64,000 bases of DNA, from positions 1 through 64,000 of the forward strand of contig JAPYMA010001220.1 in NCBI GenBank assembly GCA_035041965.1. Reading direction: 5' to 3'. The DNA comes from Anisakis pegreffii. Taxonomy: Eukaryota; Nematoda; Chromadorea; Rhabditida; Anisakidae. Shown here one piece after another: positions 52,301 through 62,974 of this stretch. A program made the translations under genes and the position numbers. Numbering within the stretch: position 1 is the first letter of the stretch; the number at the start of each line of letters is the position of its first letter. The notes under the pieces were generated by a model. That model was not told the DNA's origin. It ran no database searches and saw only the letters and a list, made by a program, of their open reading frames with translations.

Positions 52301-55300
52301 TTTTGAGATTGCATTTCAACAAATCAGCACACTGCACAATCAAAATTCTTCAGTTGATTCTGTACGAACGAACTGATTGATTGATGAAAATTGCAATTAG
52401 ATTTTGCTTTTTCCGATGTGAATCAATCAGATGTAAAAAGAGCAGAGAATTTCTCGAAAGTTATATGCAATATCCATGTATAACATATGATTAATTGACA
52501 AATGGATGTAAACCGATGCAATTTATTCAATATCTCATTCGATATTGTGCAAGATGTTGTAAATTTTGCTTGCATTGATGAAAACGTGCAGTACATTATG
52601 ATTTATATGCATTCCTCGAAATACTGCCCTCGCATTCAATGCTCACCCAGTTTTTATTATCATTACGTTAGACCTGTAAGCCAATCATCAGCCAAGAAGC
52701 AAAAAAAAAGAAAGGAATATGTGATCAAGAATGATGAAAATGCTTAGGGTAACGATAGTGATAGTCGCAATTGTTGACGTGATCATTTTACACCTTACAC
52801 ATTGTACTGATCAGAGCAGCATGTAATCGATCATGAACAAGATCAGTGCACTACATCGAGTGATCACTCTGGCGACCAGTACAAGAGAGGTCTACGCATT
52901 CAATAGTGTAGCAGTAAGGACAGCAATAATATCTGTAAAAATGATGATAATAACAAACTTAGTAGCATTAGCATTGTTAATCATAATAATAAGATACTAT
53001 CAATAAAGATGATAATCATTATGAGAATAATAAAAGTAAACGATTGATATGGTATGACGACAGAAGTATTTGTTTTTTCAGTGGCGAATGCACGGGTGCC
53101 TCAGTCAGGTATGTATCGTGTAACATTGAGGATTGTCCACCGGGATCAGCAGATTTCCGTGAACAACAATGTTCAACACACGATGATACACCGCTGGACG
53201 GCAATTACTATAAATGGTTACCGTATCCCGGCAAGAACAAATGTGAACTGACGTGTAAACCTGATAGTGCTAACTTCTATTACAAATGGGCCGATAAGGT
53301 ATAGTCCATATGAATCCTATTCATAGAACTTATTTCAAAGCCGGCACCGATAAATTCATACTTGAAATTCATCTTATCAACTATAAAAACGTGAATTGAG
53401 TAACGACGATCGTAAGAAGTTGATATGATTTGCATTTAAATGTTCACTCAATGTTAGCAGATTTTGAAATCGAAGGTGAGAGATTGCATGGATTCTTCAT
53501 GAAAAGAGAACAAATATGGAACTAAACGTATTTTGCGTTGAGGTTGTTGATGGAACGAAATGCGATTCAACAAGAGACGATATCTGTGTTGATGGCATCT
53601 GTTTGCCGGTGGGCTGTGATAAGAAATTGGGATCTGCGGTCAAAGACGACAAATGTGGTGTTTGCGGTGGCAATGGATCAACGTGTAAAACCATCGAAGG
53701 ATTCTTTGACGAGCGTAATTTGACGCCTGGATACCATAACATTATTCGATTACCTGTCGGCGCTACGTCGATTCGTGTTGAGGAAATGCGTCCAACAACA
53801 AACTCGCTCGGTAAAAATTCATTTCAATTAGGAGTGATTCTTTAGGATAATCGAATTTTCTGAGTTGAGTACTCTTCCGAAATTACCAAAAAGAGTTGAC
53901 TTCAGCTGGGGAATGAAGTAAAGTTGTTAATTCAATTGAAGGCTCTAAGATTACACAGTAGTATTCTAGGAGAATGTTATTTTCACTTATGATTCATGGT
54001 TTTGTTGATTCGAAATTTGAGACAGATTCGAAGAGTAATTCTGGTATTAAGAGCGAACAAGCATACTTTCAGCGATCAAAAATAGTTCGGATCACTTCTA
54101 TTTGAATGGAAACTACCAGATTCAAGTGATCGATAAGGATATCGAGATTGGTGGTACCGTATTCGAGTATGACAATTCAAAGTCTCGACGTGCAGGTAGT
54201 GCCTTCGAGAAATTGGTCGCTCGCGGACCAACCAATGAAGAACTCATCATTGCATTGCTTTTCCAATCCGGCAATAAGGTTATTGAAAAACGTCTTCCGT
54301 TCTCTTTGAATGATTACCTCATATTATGCTAATCATCATCACCTATCATCGCCAATAAACTGAATCGTCCGATGTCTGCTAGTGGCACAATTATCGCACG
54401 TTCAAGACAAATTCGGATGAAACCTTTCTGTTAATATCATGGATTCAGTAGTCTGTGATGAGTTTATTAAAGTGATCACACTTGAAGGTCAGTTACACAT
54501 TGCAAGGGTTTCGTTGCAATGGGAGAATATTCTTTTTGTTTTAGGAAAGTGCAATCCAATATGAATTCTCTGTACCGTTGGAACAAGACAAACCGTATAT
54601 GTATAAGCCTGGCGAGTGGACAGCGTGTACAGTGACCTGTGGTAAAGGAGTGCAGACACGAACACCGTATTGTGTTGAGATGGCGTCTGGAGAGCGTGTC
54701 GCAGATGAGATTTGCGACGAAAATAATGCCACAAAACCGGTGATCGAGAAAGAATGTGAAACGATCGATTGCGAAGCCGAGTGAGTGATGATAACTCATT
54801 TTTATGGCAGATCTCTGATCTGCTTCATAACTGAACACATTCCGAAATTTTATGATCATTTTATTGAGTGTAAGGCAATTTTTTGTGAAAAGTCCAGTGA
54901 CTGTAATCGTTGACGCTCAATAAAAATCGAATTCTTCTCAATCGAAGCCTTTACTAGTTGAGTTTATATTTCAGATGGTATCAAGGCAAATGGGAACCGT
55001 GCTCGGAAACGTGCGGCAGTACGGGTTCACAGTACCGTGTTGTCTATTGTCATACCGTATACGCCGATGGACGGCGAGTCACTATTGATGATGCAAATTG
55101 CACTTCGGAACGTCCACCTGTACAGCAACAATGTAATAGGTGTGTGCGATTTTTGCATTTGAATTTTAAATTTTATTCTCGCTAGCTCATCAGATTCCAG
55201 CCTATTGTTTTTTTGAGATTGAATTGTTTTGTTTAACTTTTTGAAGCACTTTTCAATATCTGATCAAGGTTCTAAAAAATATTTGATTATGGACAATCAT

Positions 55301-58300
55301 AACTAATGTGGAGGGAGATTCCGGTGTAATTCTCTTACGTGACACTTGTAATTCTTCTCGTTTAAGGTATCACAGTAACAATAATTTCTGATTGAAATGA
55401 TTTGAGATTCATTCGTTCGTAATAGAATGTGATCACCACGGTTATTTGGGAAAAGCTTCTTATAGGTTCTCTTGCCCTGAATGGCAAGCCGGACCGTGGA
55501 GTGCATGTTCTGAGAAATGTGGTGATGCATATCAGTATCGTTCGGTGACGTGTCGAAGTGAGAAGGAGGGAGAAGAAGGCAAATTGTTACCTGCTGAAGC
55601 TTGTGGTGATCTTGTGGTTGAGAATCGACGTAGTTGTAATTTGGGACCTTGTGAGGGATTAACATTCACCACTTCTGAGTGGAATTTGGTACGTGATAAA
55701 TGCCTTCGCTTATGTGACGCTTGAAAATTCTTCTCGTTTAATGTGGAATTATTGACGGAATTCCTGAGCATCTTGTGATGTAAAAGTAACTTTTTGTCAC
55801 GCACACTTATATTATAAGATGTTTGAATGAAATAATGTTCTCGTTCAAGAATTGATCGCGATCTTTAAAAAGCAATTGGAACATTGAGTTCTTTACGATT
55901 ATTCGTTTTGTAGTTGTGATTTCACTTGAGGATTAAAGTTTCAAAGTTCCAATTTAGTGTCAAAAATGCAACGATACGGAAGAGACACGCAATGTGACAT
56001 GCAAAGACCCAACCGGTCGAGTGTATCCACTGGAGAAATGTCTCAACGACAATACCACCGAAATACCGATTGATACTCGATCATGCGCAACACCACCTGT
56101 AATTCTTGTTATTTTTCAATAATTTATTTGAAATTTCACTTTGAAAATTCAATGCTACTGAATAGAATGTAATGAAATTTCTGATCACTTCATTGATAAC
56201 AAACTCTGTCATTGTGTTTTAGCCATGCGTTTACGAATGGCATTCATCTGAATGGTCAAAATGTAGTACGGAATGCGGGCATGGTCATCAAGATCGACGA
56301 GTTGTTTGCGCAATACACGAACTTGGCGATCTAACGGTTTGTTATTTCCACTTCCCCATCTGTACAGTTTCTTTTTGAACCGTCGCATATGAATTAAAAC
56401 GAATTACCTTGAGATGGTTCGACCGATGGATGCGCACATCCATCGGTCGAACCATCTCAAGGTAATTCGTTTTAATTCATTATCAATATGCGGATAAACC
56501 CACACATTTATCATTATTTTAGTCGCATATCATTGAAAGGCGATTACTTTGAGTTGTGTACAGGTTTGATTGAATGTTTGCGTATAATAACGGTAATAAT
56601 GAGTTCATCTAATTTGCAGGTTGTGGATGAATCGCATTGTGTTGAAGATAGAAAGCCACCAAAAACAAAGAATTGTACGAATGAAGAAAAATGCAACGGA
56701 ACTTATTATATGGGTCCATGGACACAGTGTACATCTGAGTGAGTTTCGCAATTAAATTAACTACATTACAAGAAAACACTGCAATAAGATCAGTTTATGC
56801 GATTAGAGTAAATGTCAAACGATCAAATGAAATTTGTTAAGATGTGGAGGTGGCACACAAACACGTATGATCGTGTGCTTGAATTATGATAAGAAACCGG
56901 TGCCGGAATGGTGTGACGAGGCCGCTAAGCCACCAGAAGAACAAGAGTGCAACATTGAGGAGTGTCCAAGTTTGTCATTCACTCATCACATCGAGTATTC
57001 ACCGCTTGATTAAGCTAATAATCTGATGAAGTCGTTGGAGCATTTGCATCAACTCAAGTTTTTGAAGTTTTGATTCGATGAATGCTATCTAGTGATAGAC
57101 GATTCACGTATGCATGAACATGTTTGTATGATTACATCGAATGTATTCATAGTTGAAATGAGTATGATATTTCGACAAAACATCATGATTTTGCAGCTTG
57201 TGAGACCAGCGAGTTCGGTTGCTGCCCAGACAACTCGACGTATGCGCAAGGACCTTACCTGGAAGGATGTTCGAATTGCTCGTTATCAGATTTCGGTTGT
57301 TGTGCTGATAACATCACTGAGGCAACTGGTCTAAATGGAGAAGGATGTCCCGAATATGTAGCGCTAGAAGAGGAGGAAGGTAGTGGAGAGGAGACAATTA
57401 TTGAATTGGAAGAAGAGGACGAAGAGAAAGAAAAGAAAAAAGAAGAGTAATAAACATTTTCATTGTAACACTGAAATATTGAAATGAGCATCTATCTATG
57501 AGAAAATCAAACCGACGAAATCTGAAGGGAATTCACATGTGTTTGTAAGCTACTCGTTAACACACTTCTATGGTGTCTCGAAGTAAACTGAAAATTTAAG
57601 TCGAAATCGTGCACCGTTCAAAATTCATGTCGAGCCAAACACTTAATTATGAATGAAAATTTCCTGATAAATTTCGATATATCTCTTGAATTTGAACACT
57701 ACCATTGAAGCGTGATCGATCTTTATCGATCAAACTTGCAGAGGTGACGACATATGTGAGGTGAAGAGTGAAGAAACTGGCGAAGTAGCATTTGTTGATT
57801 GTCAAATTGGTGGTATGAACGAGACGACAATGGCGGATCAAGATGAGTTATTGACGAATATGACCGCTGAAAATGCTACGATTCATTGTTCGAAGACTGA
57901 ATTCGGTTGTTGTCCAGATTGGGCGACGCCATCTGAAGGAGCCGACAATGCGGGATGCCCAACATTTGTTCTAGGTATGATAGAATTCTCATATGTTCAA
58001 TACGCTGATCACTGATTTTTTTGTAGTAAACAATATTAATTCAAAAATGCAAAGTGTTCATTTCAAGAGGCTCATAACGTGAAAGTTAACGGTTTTCTGT
58101 TTGAAATAAAAGATCCTTGATTGGGTTCAATTTCCAGAAATTTGATTTAGATTCCTATGGAATTTTAAGAGCTATAAATGCGCAGATAATTATTGAAATA
58201 CTCATAGTCCTTCGTCATGTATATGACCATTAGGATCTATCATCATATATCGATGATTGGTTATGAAATAAGTTCAACGGAATCATTACAATTGAAATAA

Positions 58301-61300
58301 TTGTTAAATTCAGGCTCATGCAATGATACGGCGTATGGTTGTTGTCCAGATGAGGTCACAATGGCCAGAGGTCCGAACTACGAGGGATGTGGTGAACCAT
58401 CATGTGCAGCCTCGTTATATGGATGTTGTAAAGATCGTAAAACAATCGCATTCGGTCCTCATTATGCAGGTTCGTCTAATCGCATTCCAATTAGCTTATC
58501 AGGCCACCATCTGATCGTTATGATGTATCCCCATTTTCATTTATTTCACAGGAAAAGACCTTTAAAATAATGATTTGATGAACCAATGATATTGAAGTAT
58601 TCTCAAATATTGTTAATTGCTCTGTGAAATAATCGCCATGTCGATCAGTTTTTGTCAATGTGATTTGGAAAATTTGCTTAAGGTTGCGAGCGATCGTCGT
58701 TCCCATGTGAGTTGTCCTCGTTCGGATGTTGCCCAGATGGCGAAACTGCAGCATTGGGCGAGAACGGTACCGGATGTGGTTCAGACTGTCTCGTTTCAAA
58801 ACATGGGTGCTGTCCGGATGGTGTGACTCCATCGAAGGGTAGCAGCAACGAAGGTATATTTTCTCATGTAATACAATCTTGCCCGTCCCGGTTTAGAGAT
58901 AAATGACGTTATAGAGTTATTTGTTGTCTACTTTTTAGGATGTGGTTGTAAATACGCGCAATTCGGTTGTTGCCCAGATGGCAAGAGTTCAGCGAAGGGA
59001 CCGGGCTTTTATGGTTGTCCAGAAACATGCGCTCAAAGTCAGTATGGATGTTGTCCGGATGGTAAAACGGCCTCAAGAGGACCGAATAAAGAAGGTAGCA
59101 AATTGATCTGCTAACAACATCTACAAAATGTCTGCATAAATTACCCAAATTCTCTAACAATAAGACAACACGAAATTTATTGCGTTTTCAGGTTGTCCTT
59201 GTCAATACACGAAGTACGGTTGTTGTCCTGACGGTGAAACTGCCTCGATGGGACCAAATAATGAAGGATGTGATGACTGCAGATATGCTAAGTAAGTTCG
59301 AATGAATGATTTTATTTCAGCGAATTCCATATCCATATTTAAGAAATCGCTATGTGCGCAATTAGATATTCAAGTTTCTTAATGTTTCATGAAATGAGAA
59401 AGTTTCATTGACCGAAAACATGCACTGAATTCATTTGTGTTCATCTTCCAGACACGGTTGTTGTTCGGACGGCGAAACAAAAGCCACTGGACCAAACTAT
59501 GCGGGATGTCCTTCAACTACAGTGGCTCCATTCCTACTTGGCGGCACTGTGGCTCCTGAGAAGATTTGTAAGATAGTTTTTTATTGTTGTATTTTTGCAT
59601 TCCGTTTTTGAAAACTTTTCGAACACTTCATATTCCATACCGCTGAGTCGTTGATTCTCTTCAAACAACTCAATCGAACAGAATATGAAGTGTTTCCAGA
59701 CCATGAATCCGCTGAATCGCCAGAGTGATTCCCATCCATGGAAGCAGACTTTCTGAGTCTGTCAAAAAACTTAAACATCCGTCAAACTTGAATGTTTTTC
59801 AGTTGAGTGTGGAAATTCTATTTGAGGACGAGCACTGGTCCCTTGATTGCGTTTCTCATGATTAACACGACTAATTTTCAGCTGCATGCTCGTTGCCGCA
59901 AGACCAAGGAACTGTTTGCCATCCAGGATATAAACTCGTATGGTTCTACGATACCGCAGAAGGTCGTTGTTCGCAGTTCTGGTATGGTGGCTGTGAGGGT
60001 AACGACAATCGCTTTGCAACTAAAGATCAATGCGAAACAATTTGTGTGGAACCACCGGCGAAAGGTTTGCTCTCAACAAATAGAATACAATACAATCGTT
60101 TTGTAGTGTATTCTAGTGTTGTGCGGGGAGAGAAAAAAGTGAGGGACGGTGAGAGTCGGGAACATTTCGGGGATGGGGACAGTCCTCGAAAATGGCCGTC
60201 GCTCGAAAATGGTCGGAGATTCGAGGACGGGGACTCCCCACACAACACTAGTGTATTCTATTTGAGAAAGAATTCTCGTATTTGTAGAAAGCCTTTCACG
60301 ATCATAGTCAGGAATAACTAGGATTTCATTTCATCAATGCAATCATTGAAACAAAATGAATTTTTTTGAATTTTAATGATCACATAATGTCTTTTCAAAG
60401 TTGTGCGCCTGGATCAATGCAGGGATCGTTTTTGTATTCAGGTCGTTGTTATCTACCAAAAATGGAAGGTCCACTCCGTTGTACTCAGCTGTCGGCACGT
60501 TACTGGTACGACTACACGACCAGACAATGCGGAGCATTCTGGTGGCGTGGCTGTTTAGGTAACGCGAACAATTTCGAGAGTTGGGAAGAATGTCAAACGT
60601 TCTGTACGGGAATTGGACCGTTCGAGACGACCACTACAACGCCTCAACCTGCACAACCAGAACAATACGAACGGCCAACTGCCGCGGCTGGCACTGAGGT
60701 ACAGCCTCATCCAGAACCTAGCTATAGGGAGTATGATCCAACGCGTGACCAGGCACGTCAACCTCAAGGTCAGCAACAACCCGACTATTCGCAACAACAA
60801 CAACAATACCCACAAGATCCTCGACAGCAACCCGAATATCGTCAGCAACAACCGCAACCGGAGTACCCTCAGCAGCCTCGTCAACCGGAGTACCCTCAGC
60901 AGCCCCGTCAACCGGAGTACCCTCAGCAGCCCCGTCAACCGGAGTACCCTCAGCAGCCCCGTCAACCAGAGTACCCTCAGCAGCCCCGTCAACCAGAGTA
61001 TCCTCAGCAGCCTCGCCAACCGGAGCGTCCACAATATCCAGAGCAACCGCGTCAGCCGGAATATCCGCAATATCCAGAACAACGCCGTCAACCTGAATAT
61101 CCCCAGCAACCTCAGCAACCCGAACAGTCACCGCAGCCGACTCAACCACCACATGAACGATCCCAGCAAAGACCTCATGATCCTCGCCAACAATATCAAC
61201 CGCGTAAGCGTTTTTAAATTTTTCGCAACAATTTTTTTTGATATTTCAGAATTTTTATCTATCTGTGTAGTCCATCAGCATACCAGCTTTTTACGAGCAT

Positions 61301-62974
61301 GTTCATCCTCTTGACGAGCATCATTTTTGCTTTTCAGATGCTTTTGTAGTTTGAATAACTGACTGAAGCTAGGATCGATTTGATGTGTTGTTGTGATATC
61401 AGTTGAACGCGCGAGTATGCATGTTGAGCCATAAAGACGATACCGAGCAAAACTTTCAGCGCTTCATCTATTTTCTCTTGCTGATGATGTTTCTCGACCA
61501 GATTCATGCACCCTTCTCCATTAGTTGGATTTCTAGTATCAAGTAACTTTTTTAGAGGCACCTGAGGATATATGTCGTTTGACGGTCGATAGTGGACCGT
61601 GTTCGAATTACGAGGATGCGTTCTACTACGATGCGTACTCCGGTAAATGCCATCCGTTCATCTATGGTGGATGCGGTGGGAATGCAAACAGACACAAGAC
61701 GAGAGCCGAGTGCGAGGCACGTTGTGCACGAGCTGGAACTGATCCGAATGGTAGCATATGTCGTATCTTCTTCATTCAGGATATACTTTCAGCATTGATT
61801 TCACTCCGGATGCGTTCTGAAGGGCGGCCTGGTGTTTTGACCGTAGACAGATATTGTTATATTTTGACCTAGAGGAAAATATCGCTTATCACGATCACAC
61901 AGCATGATTTGTAATGAATTCTAATGATGAGCTCTCGTACTTGTGAAAATTGATGACTTAAGAATAGTGCCCCAACCAAAACAACGTTTAGTTTCTTCAT
62001 TCAGCTAACAATCTTTCCAGCAAATGAACAGCCGGACGTGAATGTTCAACAACGTGTTGAACCAATCCCGATAGTTAACCCTGTAGCGAATGAGTCCTCA
62101 GCATCACCAACAAACTGCTTGCCTAATGAAGAGTCGACTATGCCTATGCGAGTAGCTTCAAGCCAGGGTACGATAGTAGCGCAGAGCTGTGATTAGATCT
62201 AACTTGTGTGCGGATAATTGCGTGCGTGCGTGTGTGTTTCTGTGAATTACGTATACGGTAGATCATTTCAGTGAGTGCAGTTCCTTGAAACTTGAAACTT
62301 TAGTGTGAATGTTTAGCAGAGTTGTCTTGTGAAGTCATATCCAAATGTCACAACTCCGTATCTAAAGTGCATGACAATTTAAGGAAGTAACATCTCTATT
62401 GTAATCATATCGAACTGTCCGTTGAGTCAGTGTAACAATCCCTTTGTAAGCTCTCTTCAACTCATTGCGTCAATAAAAAGAGTGGGAAAATTTAATGAGA
62501 ATTCATCAACCGACTGAGTCAGTGAACTTTATTAGATTAGTGATAGTTCAGTTGAGCATGTTGCATGATGGTTTCAGATGTATCCCCTCTGTAATCGTGC
62601 AATTTGAAGTGATAGCATTAGTGCTAGAATGGCTGTGGGCTTGTGTTGGCCGCCGAAACTGTTTGATGTGAATGCCTTGAATTGTTGCAAGAATTTGTGT
62701 GTGCGTTACGGTTTGTTTTTAGCGAAATCCCGGGAGGCATGCAATGAACGCATGGACACTGGCCGATGTGAGGGCAGTTTCGAGAGTTACTACTACGAGA
62801 AGGCATCCGGCACGTGTGAACCGTTCAAGTATTCGGGTTGTGGCGGAACCTCAAACAGATTCCAAACGAAAGAGCAATGCGAAGAGGTCTGCATGAAATC
62901 GCAATCGAATGATGTGCATGGACAGCAACAACAACAACAACAACAACAAACCGATCAGCCACACGCATCGATGC
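49319..62974 (+). CDS. mig-6: MIG-6 / papilin, secreted matrix proteoglycan-like protein (24 exons, probably 3'-incomplete)
   Basis: Basement-membrane protein that in C. elegans guides distal tip cell migration. Exons: 49319-49405, 52045-52265, 53082-53298, 53543-53810, 54073-54278, 54545-54780, 54975-55139, 55466-55688, 55958-56098, 56223-56336, 56620-56738, 56842-56969, 57197-57446, 57742-57974, 58314-58469, 58683-58853, 58939-59094, 59192-59291, 59452-59567, 59882-60064, 60442-61203, 61556-61750, 62021-62167, 62723-about 62974; phase holds throughout, more than 1600 residues. Order: signal peptide (MQLLFNLAVVVYLPLLAIAW), a possible furin site RIKR at about 50-52, papilin cassette (TSP1, ADAMTS cysteine-rich and spacer), six more TSP1 repeats, 11 lagrin repeats, and four Kunitz domains with a Pro/Gln-rich linker after the second. 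The last donor is uncertain, and no stop was found. All introns after exon 13 except one (exon 18/19) are phase 1, favouring exon shuffling or alternative splicing. Confidence 0.93.
49406..52044 (+). other. mig-6 first intron, 2.6 kb
   Basis: It separates the signal-peptide exon from the papilin cassette and is the longest intron of the gene, a usual place for enhancers. Frames inside it, including one of 125 codons at 50693-51070, have no recognisable domain. I see no repeats or nested gene I can support. Confidence 0.6.
52045..54278 (+). other. Papilin cassette: TSP1-1, ADAMTS-type cysteine-rich region and spacer (mig-6 exons 2-5)
   Basis: TSP1-1 starts WGPWLGDQECSRTCGGG (WxxW for C-mannosylation; CSRTCG for O-fucose) and closes with SCNIEDCPPG. 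The cysteine-rich part has WLPYPGKNKCELTCKPD and VDGTKCDSTRDDICVDGIC, then GCDKKLGSAVKDDKCGVCGG, the ADAMTS landmark. The spacer follows: LTPGYHNIIRLPVGATSIRV and YQIQVIDKDIEIGGTVFEYD, with the family block GPTNEELIIALLFQ. No metalloprotease domain precedes it, as expected for papilin rather than an ADAMTS enzyme. Confidence 0.9.
54545..56969 (+). other. TSP1 repeats 2-7 of mig-6 (exons 6-12)
   Basis: Six further thrombospondin type 1 repeats begin GEWTACTVTCGKG (2), GKWEPCSETCGSTG (3), AGPWSACSEKCGDA (4), TSEWNLCQKCND (5), SSEWSKCSTECGHG (6) and MGPWTQCTSECGGG (7). Most repeats are split by an intron. Only repeats 2 and 3 (with repeat 1 upstream) keep Ser/Thr just before the second Cys, the O-fucose acceptor position; 4-7 have Lys or Glu, and repeat 5 is shortened there. 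Confidence 0.88.
56389..56480. repeat. Perfect inverted repeat: 44-bp arms, 4-nt loop
   Basis: The left arm (56389-56432, starting ATGAATTAAAACGAATTACC) is the exact reverse complement of the right arm (56437-56480), with CGCA between. It lies in the intron between mig-6 exons 10 and 11. I saw no mismatch. It may be a short palindromic mobile element, an inverted duplication or an assembly artefact. Confidence 0.95.
57197..59567 (+). other. Eleven lagrin repeats of mig-6 (exons 13-19)
   Basis: About 24-residue cassettes with the pattern C-x4-(F/Y/H)GCC-x-D-x2-T-x-A-x-GP-N-x2-GC. Exon 13 has two (SEFGCCPDNS, SDFGCCADNI), exon 14 one (TEFGCCPDWA), exon 15 two (TAYGCCPDEV, SLYGCCKDRK), exon 16 two (SSFGCCPDGE, SKHGCCPDGV), exon 17 two (AQFGCCPDGK, SQYGCCPDGK), and exons 18-19 two (TKYGCCPDGE, AKHGCCSDGE). 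Between repeats 2 and 3 is an acidic linker (LEEEEGSGEE, EEEDEEKEKKKEE). The TAA right after that linker at 57448 is intronic: the GTAATA donor at 57447 skips it. Confidence 0.88.
60106..60258. mobile_element. hAT-like MITE (137 bp) with 8-bp target-site duplication
   Basis: The element at 60114-60250 begins TAGTGTTGTGCGGGGAG and ends CTCCCCACACAACACTA: 17-bp terminal inverted repeats with one mismatch. It is flanked by identical 8-bp direct repeats GTGTATTC at 60106-60113 and 60251-60258. An 8-bp duplication plus TIRs starting TAGNG is the hallmark of the hAT superfamily. It has no coding capacity and is noticeably G-rich against the A+T-rich intron it sits in (mig-6 intron 20). Confidence 0.85.
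60855..61016 (+). repeat. 27-bp coding minisatellite in mig-6 (QPEYPQQPR x 6)
   Basis: Six head-to-tail 27-bp units start at 60855, 60882, 60909, 60936, 60963 and 60990, each encoding QPEYPQQPR. They differ at a few silent positions only. Looser variants continue to about 61120 (RQPEYPQYPEQR type). The repeat keeps frame and lies in the linker after Kunitz-2. Confidence 0.92.

Larger units (their letters stand above)
59882..62974 (+). other. Four Kunitz domains and Pro/Gln-rich linker of mig-6 (exons 20-24)
   Basis: Kunitz-1 (exon 20) spans ACSLPQDQGTVCHPGY to DQCETIC. Kunitz-2 (exon 21) runs GRCYLPKMEGPLRCTQL to EECQTFC, followed by a Gln/Pro-rich linker. Kunitz-3 (exon 22) runs ICRLTVDSGPCSNYED to AECEARC. 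Kunitz-4 (exon 24) runs ACNERMDTGRCEGSFES to EQCEEVC. Each has six Cys and the F/Y-x-GC-GN/TxNRF-type core (YGGCEGNDNRF, RGCLGNANNF, YGGCGGNANRH, YSGCGGTSNRF). The residue after the second Cys (P1) is His, Thr, Ser and Glu respectively. Exon 24 ends with a nine-Gln run. For exon 21 the acceptor at 60441 (TTGTATTCAG) fits phase; the more upstream AG at about 60400 does not. Confidence 0.85.

Noticed and set aside
57448..57450. In-frame TAA after the acidic linker of mig-6
   Set aside because: It falls in the intron: the donor GTAATA at 57447 removes it and exon 14 continues in phase with more lagrin repeats.
59893..60321. 142-codon frame running through Kunitz-1 into the intron
   Set aside because: Beyond 60064 it reads through a donor site and across the MITE.
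60555..61152. Long antisense frames (up to 187 codons, Leu/Arg-rich) over the mig-6 linker
   Set aside because: Produced by the 27-bp repeat read backwards; no independent coding evidence.
61334..61561. Minus-strand 75-codon frame in a mig-6 intron (CMNLVEKHHQQEKIDEALKV)
   Set aside because: Composition is somewhat protein-like, but it abuts and overlaps the Kunitz-3 exon acceptor, and no domain or partner exon is seen.
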